A DNA stretch of 64,000 nucleotides from Opitutaceae bacterium (GTDB taxonomy: Bacteria > Verrucomicrobiota > Verrucomicrobiia > Opitutales > Opitutaceae), in assembly GCA_019455245.1 (NCBI GenBank), contig JACFMR010000001.1:151512-215511 (forward strand), written 5' to 3'. Shown here one piece after another: positions 1 to 9,387 of this stretch; the first letter of the stretch is position 1; each line of letters starts with the position of its first letter. The notes below the pieces were generated by a model. That model made no database searches. It was not told where the DNA came from and saw nothing but the letters and a program-made list of their open reading frames with translations. The translations under genes were made by a program, and so were the position numbers.

Positions 1-1311
1 GGCTACGTGTCCGGCCGGCCGGTCGCGGCGTTCAGCCAGGACTTCACGGTCTGCGGCGGTTCCCTCGGCCGCATCCATTCCAAGAAAATCTGCGACCTGA
101 TGGATTACGCGATGAAGGTCGGCATGCCGATCCTCGGCATCAACGACTCCGGCGGGGCGCGCATCCAGGAGGGCGACGATTCGCTCTCGGGGTACGGTCA
201 GGTTTTCTTCCGCAACGTGCAGGCCTCGGGTCTCGTGCCGCAGATCTCCATCATCGCCGGCCCCTGCGCCGGCGGCGCGGCCTACAGCCCGGCGCTCACC
301 GATTTCGTCATCATGACGAAGAAGAACGCCAACATGTTCATCTGCGGGCCGGACGTCATCAAGGCCGCCACGGGCCAGACGGTGACGATGGACGAGGTGG
401 GCAGCGCGCACGTGCATGCCAGCGTCAACGGCAACATCCATTTCGTGGCCGAGGACGACACGCATGCGCTGGAGATCACGCGCAAGCTGCTTTCCTACCT
501 GCCGAACAACAACGCCGGCGATCCGCTGCACCGTCTGACGCCGCAGCTGGATCTTTCGCCCGACCGCAGTATCAACGACCTTATCCCGGCCGACCCGAAG
601 GCGGCGATCGACATCCAGAAGGTGATCGTGCGCCTGGTGGATGACGGCGATTTTCTCGAGGTGCAGCGCGACTGGGCGAAGAACATCGTGATCGGCTTCG
701 GCCGCATTCAGGGCGTGGTCTGCGGCATCGTGGCCAACCAGCCCGCGTTCAAGGCCGGCACGCTTGATATCGATTCGTCGGACAAGGCGGCGCGGTTCAT
801 CCGCACCTGCAACGTCTACAGCATTCCGCTGGTCACCTTGGTGGACATTCCCGGATTCATGCCCGGTCTGCAACAGGAGCGCGGCGGCATCATCCGCCAT
901 GGCGCCAAGATGCTCTTCGCCTATGCCGCGGCCACGGTGCCGAAGCTCACCGTCATCCTGCGCAAGGCCTACGGCGGCGCCTACCTCGCCATGTGCAGCG
1001 CCGACATGGGCGCCGACGCGGTTTACGCCTGGCCCACCGCGGAAATCGCCGTGATGGGTGCGGAAGGCGCGGTGCGTGTGCTTTACAAGCGCGAGATTGC
1101 CGTGGCGGCTGATCCCAAGGCCAAGGAGGCGGAGCTCGCGGCGGAATACCGCGCGAAGTTCTCCTCGCCCTTCGAGGCCGCGCGCAAGGGCATGATCACC
1201 GACGTGATCGAGCCCGCCCAGACCCGCGCGACCCTCGCGATGGCCCTGCGCAACACGCTCTCCAAGAGCGAAACCCGCCCGCCCAAGAAACACGGCAACA
1301 TGCCGCTTTGA
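1..1311 (+). CDS. mmdA: Methylmalonyl-CoA decarboxylase alpha subunit / acyl-CoA carboxyltransferase (5-prime partial)
   Basis: The frame is already open at base 1, so the N-terminus lies outside the window; 436 residues remain, against about 510-520 for the family, so roughly 80 are missing. It is the carboxyltransferase that moves CO2 from an acyl-CoA (methylmalonyl-CoA in the decarboxylase, propionyl-CoA in the carboxylase) to or from biotin. Visible crotonase-fold signatures are GGARIQEG near the start, GPCAGGAAYSPAL, and in the C-terminal half DIPGFMPG and AYGGAYLAM followed by MGAEGAV. The genes downstream encode a biotin carrier, an OadG-like subunit and an OadB-like membrane subunit. 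That makes the Na+-pumping methylmalonyl-CoA decarboxylase more likely than plain propionyl-CoA carboxylase (PccB); the sequence alone does not fully separate them. Confidence 0.9.
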   Translation, partial: GYVSGRPVAAFSQDFTVCGGSLGRIHSKKICDLMDYAMKVGMPILGINDSGGARIQEGDDSLSGYGQVFFRNVQASGLVPQISIIAGPCAGGAAYSPALTDFVIMTKKNANMFICGPDVIKAATGQTVTMDEVGSAHVHASVNGNIHFVAEDDTHALEITRKLLSYLPNNNAGDPLHRLTPQLDLSPDRSINDLIPADPKAAIDIQKVIVRLVDDGDFLEVQRDWAKNIVIGFGRIQGVVCGIVANQPAFKAGTLDIDSSDKAARFIRTCNVYSIPLVTLVDIPGFMPGLQQERGGIIRHGAKMLFAYAAATVPKLTVILRKAYGGAYLAMCSADMGADAVYAWPTAEIAVMGAEGAVRVLYKREIAVAADPKAKEAELAAEYRAKFSSPFEAARKGMITDVIEPAQTRATLAMALRNTLSKSETRPPKKHGNMPL

Positions 1312-1361
1312 GCGCGCCCCGCCGATCAACTTCACCCGTTTAATCCCGACATCTGATTCCT

Positions 1362-1745
1362 ATGAAAAAACTTCGTGTTACCGTGGACGGCAAAGCCTAT
1401 GATGTGACCGTCGAAATGCTGGATGCACCCGCCGGTGCGCCCGCGGCCCCGGCCGTCCGACCCGCCAGTGTGGCCACCGCGACCGCAGATGCGCCGTCGG
1501 CTCCCGCGCCGGCCCCGTCCGTCGCTGCGCCCGCCGGGGCGGTCCCGAGTCCGCTGGCCGGCAAGGTCGTTTCCATCGACGTCAAGCCCGGGCAGGTCGT
1601 GACCGAGGGCCAGCAGTTGCTGACGCTTGAGGCGATGAAGATGAACACCTTCGTCTATGCGCCGCGCGCCGGCACAGTCACCACCGTGCACGTCAATGCC
1701 GGTGATGCGGTTGAGGAAGGGGCCGCCTTGCTGACGCTGGCCTGA
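1362..1745 (+). CDS. mmdC: Biotin carrier subunit of the decarboxylase
   Basis: This 127-residue protein has three parts. A short N-terminal segment begins MKKLRVTVDGK. An Ala/Pro-rich flexible linker follows (about residues 21-62). A biotinyl domain of about 65 residues ends the protein and carries the canonical EAMKMNT motif, with Lys93 as the expected biotinylation site. It shuttles carboxybiotin between the carboxyltransferase encoded just upstream and the membrane beta subunit. The linker composition is typical of gamma subunits of sodium-pumping decarboxylases. No Shine-Dalgarno is visible before the ATG. Confidence is high for the carrier; the specific complex comes from its neighbours. 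Confidence 0.93.
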   Translation: MKKLRVTVDGKAYDVTVEMLDAPAGAPAAPAVRPASVATATADAPSAPAPAPSVAAPAGAVPSPLAGKVVSIDVKPGQVVTEGQQLLTLEAMKMNTFVYAPRAGTVTTVHVNAGDAVEEGAALLTLA

Positions 1746-1784
1746 GGTCCGCCTCGGAAAGCCACCGGCATACTTCCCAAGGCG

Positions 1785-2177
1785 ATGCATCACCACCTGT
1801 TTCCGGCGGTCCAGCCCGTGCTGGCCCTGCTGCCCGACTATCCCGATTTGGGCGAATCGGTCGGGTTTCAACTCACCGGCCTGTTTGTTGTTTTCCTGGC
1901 CCTGGCCTCGATCTGGCTGGCGCTCACACTGGTCGGCCAGTGGTTCAAGCGCCGTGCGCCGGTTCCCGCCAAGGCCGCCGCGGCCGCCGCGCCGGCGCCG
2001 GCGCCCGCGGTCGCGACCGATGAGATCCCGGCCGAAGTCGTGGCTGTCATCGCCGCGGCGGTGCAGGTCTCGCTTTCCGGCTCCTACCGCATTCAGGCCA
2101 TCGTGCCGGCGACCCAAGCCCAGGACTGGGCCCATGAGGGCCGCCGTCGCATCTTTGCCTCCCATCACGTCCGCTGA
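1785..2177 (+). CDS. mmdD: OadG-family small membrane subunit of the decarboxylase
   Basis: This 130-residue protein has one strong N-terminal membrane helix (about residues 27-50, TGLFVVFLALASIWLALTLV). A basic stretch and an Ala/Pro-rich linker follow, then a short C-terminal part with IAAAVQVSLSGSYRIQAIVP. This layout fits OadG/MmdD subunits, which hold the carboxyltransferase on the membrane beta subunit. The family diverges widely, so the call rests on topology plus position between the carrier and beta-subunit genes. It starts 40 bp after the carrier gene and ends 12 bp before the beta subunit, so co-transcription is likely. Confidence 0.82.
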   Translation: MHHHLFPAVQPVLALLPDYPDLGESVGFQLTGLFVVFLALASIWLALTLVGQWFKRRAPVPAKAAAAAAPAPAPAVATDEIPAEVVAVIAAAVQVSLSGSYRIQAIVPATQAQDWAHEGRRRIFASHHVR

Positions 2178-2189
2178 ACTCCTTTCGCC

Positions 2190-3434
2190 ATGTTTCAAAC
2201 TATCCTGGATTATTTCACCGTCACGGGCTTCTCGCTCGTCACCTGGAAAATGGTGGTGATGTGGGGGGTGGCGGTCGCGCTGCTCTGGCTGGCCGTGGCC
2301 AAGGGCTTCGAGCCGTTGCTGCTCGTGCCCATTGCCTTCGGCGCACTGCTGGCGAATCTGCCGACGCGCGGCGTCATCACGGCGGAGCTCAATCCGCAGG
2401 GCGTGTATGAATCGGCCACCTTCAAGATCGAGGGACAGGTCGAAAACCACGCCCCGGCGGTCGGAGGCCCTGAAACTCCGACCCAGGTGATCAAGGTCAG
2501 CCGGGTCGAGGGCGGGCTCTACGATTTCATTTCGCAGGGCATCAAGCTCGAGCTGTTTCCGCCGCTGATCTTTCTCGGGGTGGGGGCGCTGACCGATTTC
2601 GGTCCGCTCATCGCCATGCCGCGCACGATCTTTCTCGGGGCGGCCGCACAGGTCGGATTGTTCATGACCTTCATGGGCGCGGGGCTGCTCGGCTTCACCT
2701 CGAAGCAGGCCGCCTCGATCGGCATCATCGGCGGGGCCGACGGTCCGACGGCCATTTTCCTGACCAACAAACTCGCGCCCGAATTGCTCGGTGCGGTGGC
2801 CGTGGCCGCCTACAGCTACATGGCGCTCGTGCCGCTCATCCAGCCGCCGATCATGAAACTGCTGACGACCAACAAGGAACGGCGCATCCGCATGAAATCG
2901 CTGCGGCCGGTTTCCAAACTGGAAAAACTCATCTTCGCGCTCGTGGTGATGGTCATCTGCATTTTGCTCGTGCCCGATGCCGCGCCGTTGATCTCGATGC
3001 TCATGCTCGGCAACTTCCTGCGCGAGTGCGGCGTCACCGAGCGGCTGGTCAAGGCCTCGCAAAACGAAATCATCAACGTGCTGACAATCTTCCTTGGCAC
3101 CAGCGTGGGCATCACCATGGCGGCGGAGAGTTTCCTCGCGCCTGAAACGCTGAAGATCATCGCCCTCGGCGTGGTCGCGTTCGGCTTTTCCACCGCCGGC
3201 GGCGTGCTGGTGGCCAAGCTCATGAACGTGCTCAATCCGCACAATCCCATCAACCCGCTCATCGGTTCCGCCGGTGTTTCCGCGGTGCCGATGGCCGCAC
3301 GCGTATCTCAGGTGGTCGGCCAGCAATACGACAAGAACAACCATCTGATGATGCACGCCATGGGACCGAATGTTGCGGGTGTGATCGGCACCGCCGTGGC
3401 CGCCGGTTTCTTCCTCTCGACCCTGGGCCAGTGA
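2190..3434 (+). CDS. mmdB: Sodium-translocating decarboxylase beta subunit
   Basis: This polytopic 414-residue protein is of OadB/MmdB/GcdB type. The beta subunit decarboxylates carboxybiotin and exports Na+. Signatures visible are a long run of hydrophobic segments, [18 protein letters not shown], and the strongly conserved core [20 protein letters not shown] containing the Asp thought to take part in Na+ transport. The C-terminus has [18 protein letters not shown] and [12 protein letters not shown]. Length is typical. An insertion near residues 75-100 (rich in E, V and P) between early helices varies in the family. It is the last gene of the alpha-gamma-delta-beta run and is followed by a terminator-like hairpin. 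Confidence 0.93.
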   Translation: MFQTILDYFTVTGFSLVTWKMVVMWGVAVALLWLAVAKGFEPLLLVPIAFGALLANLPTRGVITAELNPQGVYESATFKIEGQVENHAPAVGGPETPTQVIKVSRVEGGLYDFISQGIKLELFPPLIFLGVGALTDFGPLIAMPRTIFLGAAAQVGLFMTFMGAGLLGFTSKQAASIGIIGGADGPTAIFLTNKLAPELLGAVAVAAYSYMALVPLIQPPIMKLLTTNKERRIRMKSLRPVSKLEKLIFALVVMVICILLVPDAAPLISMLMLGNFLRECGVTERLVKASQNEIINVLTIFLGTSVGITMAAESFLAPETLKIIALGVVAFGFSTAGGVLVAKLMNVLNPHNPINPLIGSAGVSAVPMAARVSQVVGQQYDKNNHLMMHAMGPNVAGVIGTAVAAGFFLSTLGQ

Positions 3435-3444
3435 CCGGTGAAAC

Positions 3445-3487
3445 GCGGGCCTGTTGAACGATTGAACCCGGCGGGCCCGCTTTGTTT
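3445..3487 (+). terminator. Probable intrinsic terminator after the decarboxylase operon
   Basis: A 7-bp GC stem (GCGGGCC at 3445-3451 pairing with GGCCCGC at 3474-3480) is followed at once by TTTGTTT. It lies 10 bp after the beta-subunit stop. The 22-nt loop is long for a strong terminator. Confidence 0.55.
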
Positions 3488-3576
3488 CGTAGCCGCACTT
3501 GAGCCTCTGACGTTCCGAGCGGAGCGAGATTCAGCCAAGTGTGGCGCGGAGGCGCTTCGATGCCGCTGCCAAATCC

Positions 3577-4353
3577 ATGAATACTTCCGAACCGCGGCCC
3601 TCTGATGAATCGCAACCGCCGGCCTGGCAGGTGCGGCCTCTGGCTCGCGTGACCTCAACGCAGGCGGAGGCGCGGGATTTGCCGGCGTGGTCGGCGGTGT
3701 GGGCGGATGAACAGACTGCGGGCCGGGGGCAGGCGGAGCGCGGCTTCGTTTCCGATCCCGGCGGGATTTATCTCACGGCCGTGCTGCCGTTCGACGGTGA
3801 TGCGTTGCGGGCGCGCGGGTTCGCCCTGGCGGTGGGACGCGCGGTGTGGGGTGTGCTGCAAACCGCCGGCCTGCGGCAGGTGCGGCTGCGCTGGCCCAAC
3901 GATCTGATGGCGGGCGCCGTGAAGGTCGGGGGCATTTTGGTCGAACAGGGCGGACCGCATACGCTCCTGGTTGGTTTGGGGTTGAACTTGCTGAACGAAC
4001 CGTGGCGGCTGGATCCGGCCCTGCACGGCGTGGCCGGCCGGCTGGCCGATTGCGGCGTGCCCATGCCCGAACGACGCGCGCTGGTGTCAGCGCTGCTTGA
4101 CGCCATCCGTCACGCGCACGGGGAGTTTCTGCACCTGCGTCTGGCGGGTTTGGCGCCTCGGCTCGAACCCTGTTGGGCGGGGAGGAGAATGGTGCGGCTG
4201 GAGCCGGCGGCCGGCGTGAGGCTGGTGACGGAGCGCGGCCGGTTTTGCGGTATCGATGCCGACGGCGCGTTGCGCTTGCTGACCGACGGTGACGACGAGG
4301 TGCTCATCCCGGCCCATCATGTCGGCCGGCTGATCGAGACCGAAGCCGTTTGA
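3577..4353 (+). CDS. birA: Biotin--[acetyl-CoA-carboxylase] ligase (BirA-like, no DNA-binding domain)
   Basis: This enzyme activates biotin with ATP and attaches it to the carrier lysine. Family signatures are the biotinyl-AMP loop GRGQAERGF, followed by GGIYLTAVLP, then RWPNDLM and KVGGILVEQ, and a small C-terminal SH3-like domain. There is no N-terminal winged helix, so this is a monofunctional class I ligase and not the E. coli-type repressor. The ATG at 3577 gives 258 residues. A GTG at 3541 in the same frame would add 12 residues of unlikely composition. Its place after a biotin-dependent decarboxylase suggests that complex is one of its substrates. Confidence 0.9.
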   Translation: MNTSEPRPSDESQPPAWQVRPLARVTSTQAEARDLPAWSAVWADEQTAGRGQAERGFVSDPGGIYLTAVLPFDGDALRARGFALAVGRAVWGVLQTAGLRQVRLRWPNDLMAGAVKVGGILVEQGGPHTLLVGLGLNLLNEPWRLDPALHGVAGRLADCGVPMPERRALVSALLDAIRHAHGEFLHLRLAGLAPRLEPCWAGRRMVRLEPAAGVRLVTERGRFCGIDADGALRLLTDGDDEVLIPAHHVGRLIETEAV

Positions 4354-4364
4354 GGCGAGGCAGG

Positions 4365-4841
4365 TCAGCGCTCCGCCACACACAGGGATTTCCGCATGGT
4401 GCGATGGCGGATGCCCAGCTCCAGAAATTCGTCGCCTTCGGTTTCATATCCGAGCCGGGCGTAAAAGCCCATCGCCTCGGCCCGGGCATGCAGCCAGGCC
4501 GCGGTGCAACCGCGCCGGACCAATTCGACTTCCGCTCGCGCCATGAGATTGCGGCCGAGCCCGCGGCCCTGCGTTTCCGGCCGCACGGCGATCTGCCGCA
4601 GTTTGACCTCACCGGTGTCGGCGGGGACGGCGCTGAGGCAGGCCAGCAGGTCGTTGCCGGCGAAGAGTCCGAAGTGCCATTGGTCGAATTCTCCGCGCAG
4701 TTCATCCGGCGAAAACGTGAGCCCCAGCGGTCGGCGCAACAACGCTTCGCGCAGCGCGCACGCCTGCCGGTAGTCCGCGGAACCGTGGACAATTTCGCGA
4801 AATTCCGGATCAAGTGCCGGCGTCATGGGCGGTGCATTCAT
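4365..4841 (-). CDS. GNAT-family N-acetyltransferase
   Basis: This 158-residue single-domain GNAT has a clear motif A: LRQIAVRPETQG, then RGLGRNLMARAE, where QGRGLG binds the acetyl-CoA pyrophosphate. A later ARAEAMGFYARLGYE gives the usual C-terminal strand and Tyr region. Overall it resembles the ElaA/YjcF type of small GNATs; the substrate cannot be read from the sequence. It converges on the biotin ligase with an 11-bp gap and is divergent from the serine hydrolase. A second in-frame ATG at 4826 (MTPALDPEF) is an equally reasonable start. Confidence 0.85.
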   Translation of the reverse strand: MNAPPMTPALDPEFREIVHGSADYRQACALREALLRRPLGLTFSPDELRGEFDQWHFGLFAGNDLLACLSAVPADTGEVKLRQIAVRPETQGRGLGRNLMARAEVELVRRGCTAAWLHARAEAMGFYARLGYETEGDEFLELGIRHRTMRKSLCVAER

Positions 4842-5045
4842 GGCGAAGAGGGGGCTTGATCAGCCACATCCGGTCTTTTGGGCGGTTTCCTTCTTCCAGG
4901 CAAACGAATGTAGGGCCGGCGGCGATGCGGCCGGATTTGCCGGCGGGTTACAGCTCCCAATTGGTCGCGCCACTGCCTTGGGTCTGCCGGGCACGGTTGA
5001 AGACTTGCCTCGCGTGGACATCGCCCGCGGACACAATGGCGGATC

Positions 5046-6104
5046 ATGTTCAAGTTTTGCGTGGTCATGTTCGTGTCGGCGGCGGCGGTGTGGGCCCAGC
5101 ACACGTCCGGGATGGATGAGGCGGTCAGGGCCCATGCGGTGGACGACAAATTCATGGGCGCAGTTTTGGTTGCCCGCGGCGATGTCATCCTGTTCGACCG
5201 GGCCTATGGCTGGGCCAACCTCGAGTGGCGGGTGCCGAACACCACGGAGACAAAGTTTCGCGTCGGCTCCATCACCAAGCAGTTTACCGCGGCGGCGGTC
5301 ATGCGGCTGGCGGAGCAGGGCAAGCTCAGCTTGGACGATTCATTGGCCAAGTATGTGACCGCTGCGCCGGCAGCCTGGCGTCCGATCACCTTGCGGCAGC
5401 TGCTCAACCACACCTCCGGGGTGGCCAGCTTCACTTCGCTGCCTGATATTGCGGTGTTGCGGCGCTCGCCGCTGGAACTGGAAAAGAGCATCGCCCGGTT
5501 GTGTGCCTTGCCCAGCCAGTCGCAGCCGGGAGAAAAATACCGCTACAGCAACACCGGCTACCTGTTGTTGGGCCATGTTATCGAACGGGTGTCCGGGCAG
5601 GGATATGCGGCCTTTTTGCGCGAACAGTTGCTGCAGCCGCTGGGATTAAACGACACCGATCATGATTCGGATTCTGCGATCGTGCCGCTTCGGGCCGGCG
5701 GTCATACCCGGGTCGATGGCCAGCTGCAGCATGCCGCTTACATCAACATGGAGGTGGCCCAGGCCGCGGGTGCGCTTTACTCGACCACACATGACCTGCT
5801 CCGCTGGACCCGGGCGCTGTTTGGCGGCCGGGTGCTGTCGCCGGCCGCGTTGACCATGATGACAACCCCGGGCCTTGGGCACTACGGGATGGGCGTGGTG
5901 GTGCGCGACGTGAATGGCCGCCAGCTCATCGAGCACGCCGGCAGCATCGAGGGATTCAATGCACATCTGGCGTATTATCCCCAATCGGAGATCACCGTGG
6001 TGGTCTTGGCCAACGTGAACGGCAACAGTCCCACCGAACTCGCGGCGGCGCTCGGCGAGCTGGCGCATGCCGAAGCAACCGGCGGCACATCGACCAAGCC
6101 GTGA
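5046..6104 (+). CDS. Secreted serine hydrolase, beta-lactamase / PBP4* family
   Basis: This 352-residue protein has a Sec signal peptide (MFKFCVVMFVSAAAVWAQ, cleavage near AQ). Its class C beta-lactamase-like catalytic set is complete: SITK with Ser75 and Lys78, YSN at Tyr167 (RYSNTGYLLLG), and HAGS near residue 298 replacing the KTG box, as in family XII esterases and peptidases. It probably acts in the periplasm on a peptide or ester. The family covers D-aminopeptidases, esterases and beta-lactamases, so the substrate is unassigned. The 204-bp gap upstream is shared with the divergent acetyltransferase gene; no confident promoter was found in it. Confidence 0.88.
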   Translation: MFKFCVVMFVSAAAVWAQHTSGMDEAVRAHAVDDKFMGAVLVARGDVILFDRAYGWANLEWRVPNTTETKFRVGSITKQFTAAAVMRLAEQGKLSLDDSLAKYVTAAPAAWRPITLRQLLNHTSGVASFTSLPDIAVLRRSPLELEKSIARLCALPSQSQPGEKYRYSNTGYLLLGHVIERVSGQGYAAFLREQLLQPLGLNDTDHDSDSAIVPLRAGGHTRVDGQLQHAAYINMEVAQAAGALYSTTHDLLRWTRALFGGRVLSPAALTMMTTPGLGHYGMGVVVRDVNGRQLIEHAGSIEGFNAHLAYYPQSEITVVVLANVNGNSPTELAAALGELAHAEATGGTSTKP

Positions 6105-6233
6105 TGGCCGCGATGGGCTCCGCCGTTGCCGCGGTCGGCAGATCATCACTGCTCTTGCATGCATGACCGCTGTTGACGTCGCGTTCAGGTCCGGCCGTGC
6201 TTTGCTGCTTCTCCCCAAACCAAGCTTGCACCC

Positions 6234-9200
6234 ATGTCTTCACCGTCCGCTTCTGCGTGCGCCAGTGTTACATCCAACCCCACCGTCATGCCTGCCGATG
6301 AGGTGCCCTACGCCGCCGCGGCTGAACCTTGGGACGAGTCCCTGGGCAATCACCGCGCGCTGATCCGCGTCAGCCATCCGGCCGCTGCGGTCTGGGTGCG
6401 CATCCCGTGGCGCCGGCGCGACCGGCAGCCCGAAAAAAAAGCCGTGATCGTCATCGATGCCGCCACCAACCGGCGCGTGGACGACGTGCTCGCGGTTACC
6501 ATCAACCGCGAGTGCAGCGACATTCTGTTTCGTCCGGCGACCACACCCGGTGATTATTGGGTCCATTATTTGTCGTATCGCTACGAGGGTTGGAAAAACT
6601 CGCCGACCGCGGTTTACCTGCCGCCCGCACCGCCGGCCGATTCCGCCTGGGCGGAGGCCTGCGCGCCGCTGGCCGAAGGCATCCGCCGCGGCGAGACCGC
6701 CGGACTGGCCTCCGCGCAAGTCGTGCGGTTCGAGGCCATCAATGAATTTCACCGTTTCGATCCCATGGAGGTTATCGCGACGGCCGCGGAAATGCAGGCG
6801 TTGCTCACCGCGCACGCCGGCCGACCCTATCTCCTGTTTCCCGAGGACCGCACGCGGCCGATCCGCATGACCGACGAATTGCCGCGGCATTGGGCGCGCT
6901 CCGGTCCCGCCGACAGGTTCAGCGGCGAAGCGGCGCGGGGCGAGTACTATGCCTTTCAGATCGGCGTCCATGCCGTCGCGCAGGACGTGGCGGACCTCGC
7001 GGTCGGGTTCACCGAACTTTGCACCGCCGCCGGTGACACGATTCCGGCGTCCGCCCTGCGTTGCACCAACCTCGGCGGCACCGACTGGCTCGGGCGGCCG
7101 CTGCACAAGCCGGTCGATGTCCGTCGCGGCACCGTGCAGGCCCTCTGGTTCGGTGTGCAGGTGCCGGTGGACGCCCGTCCCGGTACCTACACCGGGACGT
7201 TGACCCTGCAGCCGGCCAATGCCCCGGTCACGACCGTTACGCTCAACCTCACGGTCACAGCGCAGGTGCTGGCCGACGCCGGTGACGGCGATCTCTGGCG
7301 GCACGCGCGCCTGCGCTGGCTCGACTCCACGATCGGGCTCGACGATGAGATTGTGGCACCGTTCACCCCGGTAACGCGCGACGGGCGCAGGCTCGGGGTG
7401 TTGGGGCGCGCGGTGCGGCTGACCGAATTCGGGTTGCCGGAGAGCATCACGAGCACCTTCAGCCGCAATGTTGACCGTACCGATGGTCCGGCGCGCGAAC
7501 TGCTCGCTGCGCCGGTGCGATTCACGGTTCCGGGCTGCGAATGGCGCGGCGAGGTTGAAATCACGCAACCGGCACCCGGCGCCGTGGCGTGGAAGGCGCG
7601 GAGCCGCGTTGGCGATCTGGAACTCTCCTTCACCGCGCGGCTCGAGAGCGACGGTCACATGAACTACCGGCTGACCCTGCGCGCGCACGCCGCCACGGAG
7701 ATCCCGGATGCCGCCCTCGAGCTGCCGCTGCGGCGCGCCGCCGTGCCCTACATGATGGGGCTGGGCCACAAGGGCGGCCGCCGGCAGCCGGAGTGGTCGT
7801 GGCAATGGGACGTCAACCGCGCCAACGGCCTCGTGTGGCTTGGCGACATCAACGCTGGCCTGCAGTTGCGGCTCAAACACGTCACCGACACGTGGGACCT
7901 CTACAACATGAAGGAGACCGGTCCGTATCGCGATTGGAGCAACGACGGCAGGGGCGGTTGCACCGTGCGGGAAGAAGGCGATGTGGTGATGGTCCGCGCT
8001 TATACCGGATCACGGCGCCTCGCCGCCGGTGAAGAAATGCAGCTCAACTTCGGGCTGCTGATCACGCCGTTCCGCACCCTCGACAAAAACCACTGGGACT
8101 GGCGCCATTCACACAGCGAACATTCGCACTTGTCCGTGCCCGAGGCGAAGGAAGCCGGCGCGTCGATCGTCACCATCCACCAGAGCGACATCATCAACCG
8201 GCACATCAACTACCCGTTTTTGTTTGCCGCCGAGATCGCCGCCTACACGCGCGAGGCGCATGCCGCCGGCCTGAAGGTGAAATTCTACTACACCGTGCGC
8301 GAGCAGACCAACTACACCACAGAGTTCTGGGCCTTGCGCAGTCTGGGCGGCGAGGTGTTTCGCCAGGGCGAGGGCTTCCGGCTGGCCGACCATTTCTCCG
8401 ACATCAAGGGCGATACGCGCCCGCAGGTCGGCAGCGCGTGGCTGCGCGAGCACGTCGGCGACGGCTACGTGCCGGCCTGGCACGATCCGCTCGATCCCGG
8501 CCACTACGATGCGGCCATCGCCACGACGAGTCTCTCGCGCTGGCACAATTATTATCTCGAGGGCATCAACTGGATGATCCGCCACACCGACACCGACGGC
8601 ATCTACCTCGACGGCATCGGCTTCGACCGTGAGATCATGAAGCGGGTGCGAAAGGTGCTGCAGCGTGCCAAGCCGGACTCGCTGATCGATTTCCACTCCG
8701 GCAACAACTTCCAACCGGCATACGGCCTCAACAGTCCGAACAACCAGTATCTCGAGCTCTACCCCTACATGGACAGCCTGTGGATGGGCGAGCTCTACGA
8801 CTACTTCAACGAGACGCCGGATTACTACCTGGTGGAGATCACCGGCCTGCCGTTCGGCCTTTTCGGCGAAATGCTGCAAAGCGGCGGCCATCCCTGGCGC
8901 GGCATGCTCTACGGCATGTCGAGCCGGCTCGGCTGGCGGCCCGAGTGCGATCCGCGCTCGATGTGGCGCTGCTGGGATGAGTTCGGCATCAAGGAGGCCG
9001 ACATGATCGGCTACTGGGATGAGACCAACCCCGTGCAGGCCGACCGGGAGAACATCCTCGTCACGATCTACAAAAAGCCCGGCAAAACCCTGATCGCGAT
9101 TGGCAGCTGGTGCCAAGAGGACGTCGGACTCAAACTCCGGATCGACTGGCCGGCCCTCGGCCTCGATCCCGCGAAAGCCAGGTTCGTCGCTCCCGTGATC

Positions 9201-9290
9201 GAAGGTCTGCAGACCGCCGCCACCTGCGCCGCGGACGCCGCCCTCCCGGTGTCGGCCAACCAAGGCGGCCTGTGGATCGTCAGCGAATGA
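6234..9290 (+). CDS. Large glycoside-hydrolase-like protein (GH123 / DUF6067 type)
   Basis: This 1018-residue protein has a beta-sandwich-like N-terminal half (residues about 35-330, ending in a GTYTGTLTLQPANAPVTTVT module typical of these proteins). The C-terminal half is TIM-barrel-like. Barrel signatures are KVKFYYTVREQTNY, HTDTDGIYLDGIGFDREIM (acidic strand-end residues) and LIDFHSGN. This layout recalls GH123 / DUF6067 proteins, so a polysaccharide or glycan substrate is inferred but not shown. The first about 30 residues (Ser/Ala/Pro-rich) do not form a signal peptide. An internal ATG at 6288 (MPADEVPYAAA) may be the true start. The gene stands alone, with no transporter or regulator beside it. 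Confidence 0.7.
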   Translation: MSSPSASACASVTSNPTVMPADEVPYAAAAEPWDESLGNHRALIRVSHPAAAVWVRIPWRRRDRQPEKKAVIVIDAATNRRVDDVLAVTINRECSDILFRPATTPGDYWVHYLSYRYEGWKNSPTAVYLPPAPPADSAWAEACAPLAEGIRRGETAGLASAQVVRFEAINEFHRFDPMEVIATAAEMQALLTAHAGRPYLLFPEDRTRPIRMTDELPRHWARSGPADRFSGEAARGEYYAFQIGVHAVAQDVADLAVGFTELCTAAGDTIPASALRCTNLGGTDWLGRPLHKPVDVRRGTVQALWFGVQVPVDARPGTYTGTLTLQPANAPVTTVTLNLTVTAQVLADAGDGDLWRHARLRWLDSTIGLDDEIVAPFTPVTRDGRRLGVLGRAVRLTEFGLPESITSTFSRNVDRTDGPARELLAAPVRFTVPGCEWRGEVEITQPAPGAVAWKARSRVGDLELSFTARLESDGHMNYRLTLRAHAATEIPDAALELPLRRAAVPYMMGLGHKGGRRQPEWSWQWDVNRANGLVWLGDINAGLQLRLKHVTDTWDLYNMKETGPYRDWSNDGRGGCTVREEGDVVMVRAYTGSRRLAAGEEMQLNFGLLITPFRTLDKNHWDWRHSHSEHSHLSVPEAKEAGASIVTIHQSDIINRHINYPFLFAAEIAAYTREAHAAGLKVKFYYTVREQTNYTTEFWALRSLGGEVFRQGEGFRLADHFSDIKGDTRPQVGSAWLREHVGDGYVPAWHDPLDPGHYDAAIATTSLSRWHNYYLEGINWMIRHTDTDGIYLDGIGFDREIMKRVRKVLQRAKPDSLIDFHSGNNFQPAYGLNSPNNQYLELYPYMDSLWMGELYDYFNETPDYYLVEITGLPFGLFGEMLQSGGHPWRGMLYGMSSRLGWRPECDPRSMWRCWDEFGIKEADMIGYWDETNPVQADRENILVTIYKKPGKTLIAIGSWCQEDVGLKLRIDWPALGLDPAKARFVAPVIEGLQTAATCAADAALPVSANQGGLWIVSE

Positions 9291-9315
9291 GCCCGAGGTC
9301 GCTGTTTGGAATGTA

Positions 9316-9345
9316 GGGCGGGTTTCCGCACCCCGCCTCAATTCT
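9316..9345 (+). other. Small palindrome after the hydrolase gene
   Basis: GGCGGG (9317-9322) pairs with CCCGCC (9332-9337) around a 9-nt loop, followed by a T-poor TCAATTCTT. It could be a weak terminator or a REP-like unit; the preceding GAATGTAGGGC also occurs at about 4906-4916. Evidence is thin. Confidence 0.3.
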
Positions 9346-9387
9346 TCCGATTGCACCACCGCCCGTGACCTCGTTCAATCCCCCGCC

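Noticed and set aside
1332..3356. Long open frame on the minus strand across the decarboxylase genes
   Set aside because: It is antisense to four well-recognised genes; its His/Arg/Gly-rich translation is the expected product of reading GC-rich codons backwards.
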